Positions 54,234-64,000 of a stretch of 64,000 bases of DNA are shown here, in pieces; position 1 is the stretch's first letter; the number at the start of each line of letters is the position of its first letter. Location: positions 55,382,066 through 55,446,065 of the forward strand of contig NC_084589.1 of the NCBI RefSeq assembly GCF_033807715.1. Reading direction: 5' to 3'. A program made the position numbers and the translations under genes. This DNA is from Cololabis saira (lineage: Eukaryota > Chordata > Actinopteri > Beloniformes > Belonidae). The notes beneath the pieces were generated by a model. The model did not search any database, was not told the DNA's origin, and saw nothing but the letters and a program-made list of their open reading frames with translations.

Positions 54234-55020
54234 TGTTTAGTAAACCTCTAGCTGGTGTTGGTAAATCTCTAGGTAGTGTAAACTTTAGTGTGTCAGAGTC
54301 GCTCCTGTGGTTTCTTGTGCTGCCCCCCCTTCTCCTCCCTTTTCTCTCTTTTGTCCATGTTGCAGCATCCTTTGCCGGACACCGGAACCTGCAGGTGGTC
54401 GTGGGTGGCTTGTAGCTTGCATTACGGAGCACAAGTCTTTCCCCGACCCTGCACCCCAACCTGGGACTTGCTGATTGGGCCGGAGCTTCGGGAGCTGCGT
54501 GCTGGCCTGCGGTCCCCACCCCTGGTCATCCCGTTGCTGGCCCCCCCTTCTCCTCCCTTTTCTCTCTTTTGTCCTGCAGGTGGTCGTGGGTGGCTTGTAG
54601 CTTGCATTACGGAGCACAAGTCTTTTCCTGACCCTGCACCCCAACCTGGGACTTGCTGATTGGGCCGGAGCTTCGGGAGCTGCGTGCTGGCCTGCGGTCC
54701 CCACCCCCGGTCATCCCGTTGCTGCTTCCACCTGCCTGCTGTGCTGTTGCCGTCCCTGACCCACCAGTCTGGCCCTCGGCAGGAGGGTCCCCCCTTACGA
54801 GCCTGGTCCTGCTCAAGGTTTCTTCCCTCCTAAAGGGGAGTTTTTCTTGCCACTGTTTGGCTTAAGGTTTTTCTCCCACTAGGGGAGTTTTTACCTGCCA
54901 TTGATTATGTAATAACTGCTCGGGGGTTTATGTTCTGGGTATGGGTCTCTGTAAAGCGTCTAGAGACAACTCTGTTGTATTAGACGCTATATAAATAAAA
55001 TTGAATTGAATTGAATTGAA
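54234..55020 (+). other. Outer LINE 3' untranslated region with internal duplication
   Basis: Two copies of about 180 bp (about 54330-54540 and 54541-54725) share TTCTCCTCCCTTTTCTCTCT, CCTGCAGGTGGTCGTGGGTG and CCCAACCTGGGACTTGCTGA; small frames in both strands come from this duplication and are not genes. Ends GTAAAGCGTCTAGAGACAAC, TATAAATAAA and ATTGA repeats. Confidence 0.8.
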
Positions 55021-55808
55021 TGTGTATTGGTTCACCTGATACAGGGTTCCATTCAAACCTTTGTTTTCAAGAACTACTAAAGAAACATTTGGAAAACTTC
55101 CAGAATATTCCAGGATTTTATTAGAATCCGAATCCGAATCAGGTTTTATTGGCAGTTTCGAAAAACATGTATTTGACTTCGGATACACCGGCGACGACAC
55201 AATGGTATTATGCGCCTATTTTTCCAAGGTTAACACTGGGATAGGGGGGGGGAGGAGAAAACACATCTTCACACTGAGTACAATACGCAGTGTCAAGGTG
55301 CAAAAACACCTCGGCACACAAAGCAACAAACATCATAACAAGACTTGCATGTGGGTGTGGGGGTGGGTTACTAGGGGGAGGGGTCCCGGCACGGTGCATC
55401 CAAGTGATCGCCGCAGCTTCGTGGCGCTCGAAACCGGGAGACTGCGCTGGGGGGGCTGATAAGAGGGGGGGCGGGGAAGGCGTTGAGATGGGGGTGTGTG
55501 GTTATCAGCAAGTGTGTGTGTAGCGGTAAGTCTGTGAACTTCGCTCAGAGCTGCTCTCAGCCAATGTCCTTGATGTTATCAGAGGACCCGGTACAGTTCT
55601 TAAACATGTCCACAGGTGTTCCTGAGAGGGGAGGGCTAGTGGGGGCTGAGCCCCTTGTTTACATTCCACCAGGGAGATTGTGACTGGAGCAGCCGGCTAG
55701 GCTGCTCTGTCAAGGTCAGATTATAGGATCAACAATTATATTGAAAACAGGCAGCCTCAGTAATTTTCCGTCTGCCTTTAGTCTCTGATTCATCAATGGC
55801 GACTCCAA
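55021..55808. other. Unassigned, repeat-like sequence
   Basis: Contains a GAATCCGAATCAGG stretch, G-rich tracts (55239-55257, 55440-55480) and a 132-codon plus-strand frame (55061-55459) with no recognisable domain. The pattern AATCAGGTTTTATTGGC resembles LINE/SINE 3' ends of fish but could not be assigned. Confidence 0.35.
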
Positions 55809-56099
55809 TCAGACGAATTTGTGATCAATTCCCGCCAAGCCGAGCTTCCAACTTCTCCAAGGTCTTATCCATCTTGCCAATGAGCTCAAAGACGCCGCCA
55901 GCCTGAGATTCTGTTCAAGAATCACATCCAGTTTACGGTTTTGCTCCCCCAGCGTTAAAGTCTGAGTGTTGATCACCTTGCTTGATCCTTCAGCCACGTC
56001 CGGCAGCTCTGAAAGAGCCAGAACAGCTGTCGACGACTTACGCGTTTGTCGGTAGACCAGGAATCCCCCTCCTCCAATTAGCAGAAATCTTGCTATCAT
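55809..56099 (-). CDS. Small uncharacterised ORF with N-terminal membrane segment
   Basis: 96 codons. Starts MIARFLLIGGGGFLVYRQTR, a short hydrophobic glycine-rich helix followed by positive charges, then a heptad-like region ALSELPDVAEGSSKVI and TLTLGEQNRKLDVILEQNL that could be a coiled coil. No known domain. It lies between decayed repeats, so it is more likely transposon-derived than a host gene; a single-exon small membrane protein is the alternative. Confidence 0.3.
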   Translation of the reverse strand: MIARFLLIGGGGFLVYRQTRKSSTAVLALSELPDVAEGSSKVINTQTLTLGEQNRKLDVILEQNLRLAASLSSLARWIRPWRSWKLGLAGIDHKFV

Positions 56100-57235
56100 A
56101 AATCCAATTATGAAGCATCTTCAACATCCTCGACAGACAGAATCACCAAACACAACGGTTTCCAATGTTTCCAGGAATCCATTGTGTATCAGGCAATAAA
56201 TGTCCCATCGGGGCAGGAGGGCTCCCTTATCCCCTGACTTCTGGTCGCAAAAATGTGGTCAATTGTGCTGAGAGACCAGTTAATCAATTCCATGATTGTA
56301 GAGTTTGGGAGGAGTGAAAAGGAGAGAATCTGAAGACGAGACAGGACAAAAGCAGTAGCAGGGAAGATAGATAAGGGAGAGGAGCAGAGAAGCGTCCGCC
56401 TTCGCCGAGAGCCGGAAGAAGAAGAAGAAAGAAGAAATATTGCAATTTAAATTGCAATATTTGAACATAATTTAAATTATATTAACATACACAATAAATA
56501 CAAAATTATTAATAGTCTCTGTAAAAGGCCATAATGTGAGTTGTGTGTGAATATCCAAAAGGTAAAGTGGAAAAAAGAGAACAAATTAAAAAGGTAAATT
56601 CAAAGGGGCAAATTTGTTCTGGATTGTTGTAAAGCTTTCTTTTTGTTGTTTTGTTTGTTTTGTTTGTGTTATGGGATTTATTTTTTCTATAAACGTAAAC
56701 TGGCCCGGAAGGTATGTGCGCACCGAGAGTTTAAGTGTTTCCTGCACAGGTGAGCTGTAGTTTACACACTCACTAAGACAGCTGCGGCTGGGTGCCGCAT
56801 CGCTCTGGCCGGGCTGTTTATGGATAATCGCAGGAGTGTGTGTTTCATTCATGGGCTGTTTGTAGACAATCACCGGAGCGTGCAATTCATTCATGGATTT
56901 AGTTGCATTCCTTGGAGAGCGCAGCGAGGTATGCACGGAATGTTTTAATAATGTAAAGATTTATGAATTCGTTGTGTAAATGGTATCTTGATGTCTGTTT
57001 TGTATATGTGTGTTTTTTGTAAAAACAAACAGTTTCACGGTGCCATAAGGATCATCTGAGAGGAAACAAATAAAGGACCTTATGCATCAGTCGATCTCAC
57101 GCATCGTCATTCCAAGGGCTGTTACAGTCTCTTAACTATCCAGAATGCAAAAAATAAACATTTGTCTTAAGACCACTCAAGGCCCCAGGTAATGGAACGC
57201 TGGACGCAGATGAGTGACGTACACTGAAGGCTGAT
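56100..57235. other. No feature recognised
   Basis: AT-rich sequence with a purine-rich stretch (56310-56440) and a simple TTGTTTTG run near 56640-56670. Short frames on both strands show no domain. Confidence 0.4.
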
Positions 57236-57345
57236 TTATGGTTCCGCGTTACACCAACGCAGAGCCTACACCGTAGGTGCACGTCTCCGCGTACCCTACG
57301 CCGGCGGGGGTCAAGTCATCAGCCAATCAAACGTGCCATTGAGGA
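57236..57345. mobile_element. Fragment of a common fish MITE-like repeat
   Basis: GGTTCCGCGTTACACCAACG, AGAGCCTACACCGTAGG and CTCCGCGTACCCTACGCCGG are a combination I recognise from high-copy fish DNA-transposon derivatives. Only one end is visible and no TSD was found; class uncertain. Confidence 0.35.
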
Positions 57346-59394
57346 AAAAAAATGTACCGGCAAATTCAGCAAGTGAAAAGGGGTAAATGTAAGTCTGAAC
57401 ATAATGAAAATAATTCACTTAATAATGGTCAATTCTATCCTTAAAGCATTTGGGAAGACAATCTAAATTACCTTTATATCTGAACTCATTATATAATGCA
57501 AATAAGGTTGCTTAAAAGTTGGTGGGGACAATTTGAGCCTCCTTAAAAGTTGGTATTGTTATGTCCCTACCGTCCCTTTGCAAACCTTTCCTTCATGTAA
57601 GAAACCCTTTTTAGAAAGCCTATTTTTTCCCTTTTTTATCGCTAACCCCCCTCCCCCCCTCTCTCTTTCATAGACACTGATGAACACTGGATGTTTAAAT
57701 TAACTCAGGTTATAATTCTCGTTAAAAATAACAGCTTTGTCTCTGATTGTCTGCAGACGCTACACTTCCGGAAACAGAAATAGTTTGTATTAAGTTTGAT
57801 TTCAGTCGTCTTTGGACGTGTTTTTGAGTCAGCTGTTTGTGGACAAACAACAATAAAGGTCCTCAGACATTGTTTTCTCGGTCTGGATGGTGAACAGCGA
57901 CATCTGGTGGCCGACTGGAGTTACAGCAGCTGTTTCACCGCGTTGCCAATCCAAATATATTTCAAGATATACATGAACTTTACTGATTACTTTTCTCTTT
58001 GTACAGCAATATAAGCGAATATCAGACAAAAATATAACACCACATGTTCATGGCTGGATTTGATATTTAGTGAGAGAAACACTATAATTCCCAGGCTCGG
58101 AGGTTTACCAGCACAACTTCTGAGTGGTGTATTTGGTATGAAGATAGTTTCAGACTGTAATTGATTAATACTCGTAGATCAAATATGTTTTTGTGCTGTT
58201 AGTGACGTGTAATTCTTATGAAACAAGTCTGCTGTTTCCACCTCTGTAGTCCAACTAATCATGCATCAGTCACGTTTACATAGGACTCTTAGTTCTCCAG
58301 TTAACGGATCATTAATACTAATATATCTTGTCTTTTGTACCTTTGACGATGCATTTGTCTCCCCTCTCTCCGTTCTTCATCCTCTCAGTGAAGAAAGGAT
58401 GTATCACACAAAGTGCTTAGAAGACGTACGTCCAAAGACGTAAACGTTCTTGCTTAGAGGAGCCTGTAAGATACAAGTCCAGCCCGGACGAGATGGATGT
58501 AATCACAAGTACAGGTCTGTTTCTGAGGTTCCCGCTTTAAAACCTGATCTTTACCTGCAGGTTTCTGTGAATAAACCGGGCTCTGTGCAATAATTTTCTC
58601 TTCTTCTCAGGGGTTAGTGTGTAATAGGTTTTCTGGGAACTGGGAGTGGGAACTGATGTGTGTTAACTGTAGTATGGTTTGATTGTATATGTGGGTAAAG
58701 ACTTCGGGGTTGTGTTTCTATGTTTGTTGGAGTGTGATTGTCGCCTGTGCCTCTCGTGTCCAAGACAATAAAGATTCATCTTATCTTAATAAACAGTTTT
58801 TTCTTTCTTTCCCGTACTGCACTACTTTTATTTTCATTCCAATATACTGTTCTAATCTAATCTGGTGTCTACCTAAAGGAAAGAGTAAAATCAAGTATAA
58901 ATACCATCAGATCAGAATAAATGAAGATAAACAGCAGACGTCTGAGTAAATCTTCCACTTTTGGAGCTCAAATCTCTATAGATTCATGTATTTTAAACCA
59001 AAACGCTCTAGAAATCCGTCTAGAACATCGACTGGACTGAACTGGTGTTCCTGATGTTCCTGATGTGGAACAGAGAGATTTTAGAGGTTTTTTGAAGATG
59101 AACGTTTTGGTACATTTGGTCATACTTGTGTCATTGAGGTTTTTCAGGTAACAAAAGATAAAACTGCTTTTGTTTGATACAAATGTATTAATTACCTTCA
59201 TAGAACAGCTTTGGGTGAGTTTGCGTCAGTGACATCGTCAGGACTTTCTAGCGTCTCATGTGGAGCCGTTATTGAGCTGTGGACGAATCTCAGGAAGATC
59301 TGGATGATTGACAGCTGTCACTCAACCTCAACCAACACAATCAATGGACAGTTTACAAACCCACGTCATTTCAGCGATCATCCAATCAGAATGA
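57346..59394. other. Intergenic sequence, no gene recognised
   Basis: No domain-bearing frame on either strand. A LINE/SINE-like tail, GTCCAAGACAATAAAGATTC followed by ATCTT repeats, lies at about 58758-58790. Several 60-90-codon frames are judged to be chance. Confidence 0.4.
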
Positions 59395-59401
59395 AGCTTG
59401 G

Positions 59402-59545
59402 ACGGCTGGTACCGGCTGGTACCGGCTGGTACCGGCTGGTCCTGGCTGGTACCGGTTCTGGTACCGGCTGGTACCGGTTCTGGTACCGGTTCTGGTACCG
59501 GCTGGTACCGGCTGTTACCGGCTGGTACCGGTTCTGGTTCGTGTG
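59402..59545. repeat. GGTACC-rich minisatellite
   Basis: About a dozen units of GGCTGGTACC (10 bp) mixed with GGTTCTGGTACC (12 bp). GGTACC is self-complementary, so the array can fold into many hairpins. Confidence 0.9.
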
Positions 59546-59859
59546 AGAACCGTCTCCGGGTTCTATAGTTCCCACGTTTCTGAACGTTGTGTTTCTGCGA
59601 AAGGAATCAGTTTATGAAACAATCTGAACAAAAAACCAAAGAATCCAAATCAAAAATTACATTCAAAAGAACAATGAAAGCCAGAATGTTAAGGAAATAT
59701 AATGAAATATGTTAGTTAGTTTGATTGACATCCCCATCTTCATGAAAGGTTAAACATTGTTTTGTTGTTGTTGAATAGTATTAACTGAAATGTAACTTGC
59801 AAACTAAAAAGGAATGTGTCGCCGGCAGTTATTTTTGTTTAGTTTTTAGTTTACCTTGT

Positions 59860-59992
59860 TGTTGTTTTTTAATTTAAGTTCTTGGTAAATTGATTTCTTG
59901 GGAATAAGATTCTTCTTCTTTCTGCTCCCTTTCATTCAGAATTTAGGAACGTTTGTGTTTATATTAAATTGTTTGTCGTTTTATTTTATCAA

Positions 59993-60010
<18 letters not shown>
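59860..60010 (+). mobile_element. LINE 3'-end fragment
   Basis: GGGAATAAGATTCTTCTTCT, TCTGCTCCCTTTCATTC and a terminal AATGAATGAAATAAAG run resemble the 3' tails of the LINEs elsewhere in the window; the AAAT array that follows probably grew from this tail. Confidence 0.5.
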
Positions 60011-60312
<302 letters not shown>

Positions 60313-60334
60313 TAGTACGATGATTCTGCTGCTT

Positions 60335-60455
60335 TTATTTGTATCTTGTGGTTTTATTTGTTGTATGTATAATTTACCTATACAGCACTTTGGTTGCCTT
60401 ATTAAAGGCTTGTTAAAGAGTTTATGAATAAAGTTTTGATTAATTGATTGATTGT
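60335..60455 (+). mobile_element. L2-like LINE/SINE 3'-end fragment
   Basis: TACAGCACTTTGGTTGCCTT, then TTATGAATAAAGTTTTGATT and ATTG repeats: the standard fish L2-type 3' terminus with its short tandem tail. Confidence 0.6.
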
Positions 60456-61802
60456 ACTTGATGAAGCACGTGGCCCCCTGCAGGGCTTTGCACTAGGACC
60501 CAACACCTTTGTGTTAGCTTCAACTTCCTACCCAGCTCCCTACCCACCCCCCCTGCAGACGACACCTGGAAGTTGGTTCAAACAGACTTGAATCACGAGA
60601 ACACCCTATGGGGTAATTTAGAAGTTACTCTCTATCTAAAATTTTAGAGGTAAGGGATCCACTTGCAAAATCCCAAATTATTGTTGCTGAGTTGTTGTCG
60701 AAAGTCTGTGGACTGGAGTACCAGAGAAAAGGTTGACATCATCCTGAAATTTAGGTAAGTCCGCTGTGTGGTTGTGAGCAAGGGGTTTTGGGAAAACTTA
60801 TTGTAGAGATGTTTAGGAATGCTGACAATTTCATGAAACTTGAATTTGATTGTGTTGTGAGAATGTTTTGCTTATCCTGCCTTAGAATTTGACTTGCTCT
60901 TCTAAAAAGGTTTAATATCTCGGGTAACATTAAAGAGAGAAATGGCCAGAACGCCATGGTTGGTCTGAGTACCAAAAGTATAGTCCAGTGGGACTTATAG
61001 CATATGCAGGACTTGAGGTCCATAAAGAAGTGTTGGAACACTGAGATATTTGTGAGAAATAGACATATACTGTATGTAGAAGAACTGTTTTTTTATTTTA
61101 TAAATGGGGATGACTCACTCTCCCAAATACTTGAGGTATATTTCATTTCAGTAAGAATTGACTCGCTCTCCTTACATCAACAGGAATGATTTGAATGCTC
61201 TGAAGTAGACTGATGTTTGGAAGAATTAGCAAGTGATTTGTGGGTAAAAGTAAGTGTAATTGAAAGTTTTTTTGGAGGGATCTTACAGAAAGAAAATGGA
61301 AAGTTTTTGGGAAGTTTTTCAGTAAGAGAGTCAGAGAAAGAGTTGACTGGTCCTATTAAATACATGTATGGTAATCACGGTACCGATAGTTTTATTTATT
61401 AGTTTTATTTGTTACTTACTTAGTATTAAATATGGTTAAAATAACTAAAGCACTTCAAACTCCCTCAGATCTTTTGGAGGGATGAAAGTAGACGCCGTAA
61501 TGCAGAACCTTGCCACATGATTTTAAAAGTAGAGTACTTGATGCGCAAAGTACTTGATGCTGGTAGAATTCCCTTTAATCCCACAGCTGTTGCCAAAATC
61601 ACACCAGAGCAAGCTCAGACCTTTTTACAATATTCATTGCCTTAACAGTTCAAAGGGAAGTAGATGATAATCCCAGGGAACTTTATGCTAAAATAATGTT
61701 GACAGCAAAAGAGAATTGTGGTCTGTCACGAGATCAGATTGATGGATTTCCTCCAGGGTACATGTAAAATATATATTTGCTAATTGCCCTCAACAAAGGG
61801 TA

Positions 61803-62000
61803 GGGCTGGGCCGCTCGGTGGTGCAGTGGGTTAAGCAGCGGCTCATATACTGAGGCTACAGTCCTCCTGCAGCGGTCGCAGGTTCGAATCCCGGCCTGCG
61901 CACCTTTGCTGCGTGTCTGCCCCGTTCTCTCTCTCTACCCCTTTCCAGTCTGCATCTTCAATAAAGGGCCACTAGAGCCAAAAAAAATCTTTAAAAAAAA
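61803..62000 (+). mobile_element. tRNA-derived SINE
   Basis: 198 bp with perfect 10-bp TSD ACAAAGGGTA (61793-61802 and 62001-62010). The tRNA-like head carries a pol III A box TGGTGCAGTGG (about 61829-61839) and B box GGTTCGAATCC (about 61882-61892), both exact matches to consensus. The body ends CAATAAAGGGCCACTAGAGC and an A-rich tail. Similarity to a tRNA gene is limited to the head. Confidence 0.92.
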
Positions 62001-62290
62001 ACAAAGGGTACGGCTGGATAACGTAAAAAAAAGGGAATCTGAAATGTATGAAAATACTAATGTTTGTCAAAAGTGTTTGCAGCAGATTGAGTACGAAGGG
62101 GAGGCTCAGCGGAACCAGCCAATTAATTAATTCACACCAATCAACAAAAGGCCCCACGTCACACGTCTCAAACAAAAGAAAATGAGAACTGCTGGTGAGC
62201 CCACATAATCTCTCTCCTGCCTATGGTAACTTCATCATGTAAGTGCATGGAAATCTGTCTGTGAGCCAACTATAGTAACTAATCTTTAAC

Positions 62291-62876
62291 TAGAGGTGTC
62301 AAGTAACAAAGTACAAATACCTCATTACCTTACTTAAGTAGACATTTTGGTTATGTATACTTCACTGGAGTAATTATTTTTCAGACGGTTCTTTACTTTT
62401 ACTCCTTACATTTTCACGCAATTATCTGTACTTTTTACTCCTTATATTTTAAAAACAGCCTTGTTACTCTATTTCATTTCGGCCTTTTTTAAAAACTATC
62501 CAGTTAAATTGCTCCATCCGGATAGAGTGAATTTGGTTGTGGTTGGATGAGAAGTATAAACATAATTGGTTTGTACGTGTCTGCTCTCTGAAACACATGT
62601 TAATGCTCAATAGTACACATATATGGTTCTTTAATATATTTGCATTATACTAAGACACATTCATTTTCAATGGCTTTTAGCCTTAATGACTTTTCCCCCC
62701 CTTATATTACTTTTAATTTTATACTTTAAGTAGTTATGAAACCAGTACTTTTATACTTTTACTGGAAAAAAAACTTGAGTTGATACATCAACTACCAACT
62801 TCTACAGGAGCATTTTTGAACTCTAATATCTATACTTCTACCTGAGTAATGAATGTGAATACTTTTGACACCTCTG
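62291..62876. mobile_element. hAT MITE
   Basis: Ends TAGAGGTGTCAA and TTGACACCTCTG are inverted repeats; 8-bp TSD TCTTTAAC at 62283-62290 and 62877-62884. 586 bp, AT-rich, with the TACTTTTACTCCTTA wording of a common fish hAT-derived MITE. No frames. Confidence 0.9.
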
Positions 62877-62899
62877 TCTTTAACACTTGTCCTGACTTT

Positions 62900-63420
62900 T
62901 CTTGTTTTCTTCACTGACGGCTCTGCTTATAAAAATGGAATACCATACGCAGGTGATACAATTTGTGATAATTCTTAATTGTTGAAAGCGCCGCCTTGCC
63001 CTCCTCCAGCTCCACCCAAGTAGATGAAACTATATATACTGATCAAAAGGTAAACTGTTACAATCTATACAGATTCCAGATGCTTTTGGTTGTGTACACG
63101 ATTTATATATTGTGGGCGAACCGAGGATTTATCACATCCTCGGAGACACCCGTTAAACGTGGTTAATTGATTGGTGAACTGTTACAAACCTGTCAACTAC
63201 CTTCATCTATTGCTTTGTTAAATGTGAAGCCCACACCCAGTCCAAGGACCCTGTGTCACTAGGCAATGCTTTGGCTGACCATGCAGCAAAAGAAACTGCC
63301 AAATTAGGCTTACCTGTCCCAGTAAAGCTCTGCCCTTCTATACCCGCTAACGACCTGGTTTCTCCTAATGATGTAGCCCTCCTACATGAGACTACTGATG
63401 TGAAGAAACACAGATTGTAG
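62900..63420 (+). pseudogene. Retroviral RNase H remnant
   Basis: Three blocks are recognisable in different frames: FFTDGSAYKNG near 62902-62940 (first catalytic Asp), a TIYTDS block near 63058-63075 (third catalytic Asp), and EAHTQSKDPVSLGNALADHA near 63229-63290 (the H/D end). Stops separate them. This is the end of pol RT-RNase H in an old endogenous retrovirus; it cannot be translated as one protein. Confidence 0.65.
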
Positions 63421-63640
63421 CATTCCCATGATTGTGAAAATGTAAATAATTTGTGGGTCAGCAACGACGGCCGCGTTGTGAAACCCACATCCTTGTACTC
63501 GTGACTAGCACATATGTCACATAGTTGATCACATGTGAGCAAATGGAATGTGTAAGCATACAAGCTTACACATAATAAGCTCCAAGATTTGCATCCTATA
63601 AAAAAATATTGGAAAAGTTATCAACACTTCCCCCCACTGT
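63421..63640 (+). pseudogene. Retroviral integrase remnant
   Basis: After a stop at about 63418 the blocks NLWVSNDGRVVKP (integrase N-terminal region) and, near 63620-63670, TFFEALQIDFIHIP (start of the catalytic core with its first Asp) are visible, with several stops between. The rest of integrase and env, if present, lies in unreadable sequence to 64000. Confidence 0.5.
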
Positions 63641-64000
63641 GACTTTTTTTGAAGCTCTGCAAATAGACTTTATTCATATACCAAAATGAATATGGATATG
63701 AAAATGAAATGAAATGAAAATGAAAATATTCTTGTATGTGTAGATAATTTTTGACCAGACTTAAATGGACAATGTCGTTGCCTTTGGTCCTAATGTCGAT
63801 GAGGTCAACACCCGTCAAGGATTACGGGTAGAGTTATGACTATACCAAGCGATTCAGTTCTATGTATGAAGAAGATGGACTTCCATGCCATGGATGAATC
63901 CATGATATCATTGTGTTCTACTCTAACCTCTGCCGTTCAGTCAATCCACAGAAAAGTAAAAGCTGTCCAGTCTCTTCCTAGTGGCAAACCATGCCACCCG

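Larger units (their letters stand above)
45940..55020 (+). mobile_element. L2/CR1-like LINE with internal minisatellite and nested LINE
   Basis: Order: ORF1 C-terminal esterase remnant (45960-46154), ORF2 endonuclease and start of RT (46176-48145), 40-bp minisatellite cut by another LINE (48146-53160), rest of RT (53161-54233), 3' untranslated region ending with AGACGCTATATAAATAAAAT and an ATTGA repeat at 55020, a well-known fish LINE tail. The 5' end is truncated or decayed near 45940. Premature TAA at 47883, the minisatellite and a frameshift near 53530 make it inactive. Confidence 0.88.
60640..64000 (+). mobile_element. Decayed endogenous retrovirus, continuing beyond the window
   Basis: Plus-strand remnants in gag-to-pol order: weak gag-like sequence (about 61080-62130), RNase H pieces (about 62900-63420) and integrase pieces (about 63420-63640). 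Numerous stops and frameshifts; protease and RT are not found, so a large internal deletion is likely. It was hit later by a SINE (61803-62000) and a hAT MITE (62291-62876). No LTR was identified in the window. An old fossil, not coding. Assignment to a retrovirus rests on the RNase H and integrase blocks; genus is not determined. Confidence 0.6.

Noticed and set aside
54214..54816. Proline/arginine-rich frames as a gene
   Set aside because: They arise from a duplicated segment in a LINE 3' untranslated region.
61803..61900. A functional tRNA gene
   Set aside because: A and B boxes are exact, but the sequence continues into a SINE body with A-rich tail and is flanked by a 10-bp TSD; no cloverleaf with a proper acceptor stem was seen.

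Overview
The window is eukaryotic genomic DNA, almost certainly from a ray-finned (teleost) fish. The evidence is an intron-containing FISNA-NACHT-LRR-B30.2 gene of the hugely expanded fish NLRC3-like family, vertebrate Ty1/copia and BEL/Pao LTR elements of the kind kept in fishes, L2/CR1-type LINEs with fish-style 3' tails, hAT and Harbinger elements, and a tRNA-derived SINE. Only one host gene is recognisable. Nearly everything else is transposons, nested transposons and minisatellites, many with boundaries that can be fixed to the base by target-site duplications (TSDs).

Layout. 1-505: antisense LINE fragment. 671-19090 (+): NLR gene in seven exons whose splice phases all agree (1,017 codons plus stop from the ATG at 672). 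Its first intron holds one 63-bp minisatellite, now cut into three pieces (799-986, 10531-11197, 12876-13352) by two insertions: an antisense copia element (987-10530, 222-bp LTRs, TSD GTCTC) and a Harbinger-type DNA transposon (11198-12875, 3-bp TSD TCA). Inside the copia integrase sits a younger antisense BEL/Pao element (2441-8290, 439-bp LTRs differing at one base, TSD GCGTG). This Pao element lacks reverse transcriptase, RNase H and integrase. In their place it carries coding fragments that look like two host nucleolar genes, RBM19 (one RRM) and MPHOSPH10, the first fused in frame to gag-protease. Intron 5 of the NLR gene consists largely of two minisatellites, one of them a multiplication of the exon 5 splice donor.

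19303-42350: one LINE copy split in its reverse transcriptase by a 21.4-kb block (19849-41221) of five head-to-tail units of an unclassified high-copy repeat. The termini (imperfect subterminal inverted repeats, a small 3' hairpin, AT-rich target) suggest a non-autonomous rolling-circle (Helentron-like) element. Units 1 and 2 correspond to units 3 and 5, which indicates duplication of a 9.07-kb dimer, and the units carry nested hAT elements, a TTTAAAGG-ended MITE and a LINE scrap.

42690-55020: a 64-bp minisatellite split by a 1.79-kb TG...CA-bounded insertion, then an L2/CR1-like LINE (about 45.94-55.02 kb). In that LINE a 40-bp piece of the reverse transcriptase has expanded into about 22 tandem copies, into which a second LINE with an intact 1,006-aa ORF2 has jumped (48663-52787, TSD TACTG). 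55-60.5 kb: low-information sequence with LINE tails, a GGTACC-rich minisatellite and an AAAT microsatellite. 60.6-64 kb: a decayed endogenous retrovirus (gag-like, RNase H and integrase remnants) interrupted by a tRNA-derived SINE (61803-62000, 10-bp TSD) and a hAT MITE (62291-62876, 8-bp TSD).

Reading the insertions as a clock gives an order of events: host intron, minisatellite, copia, then Pao, with Harbinger entering another repeat copy. All intron-1 LTR elements lie antisense to the host gene, the orientation that least disturbs splicing.
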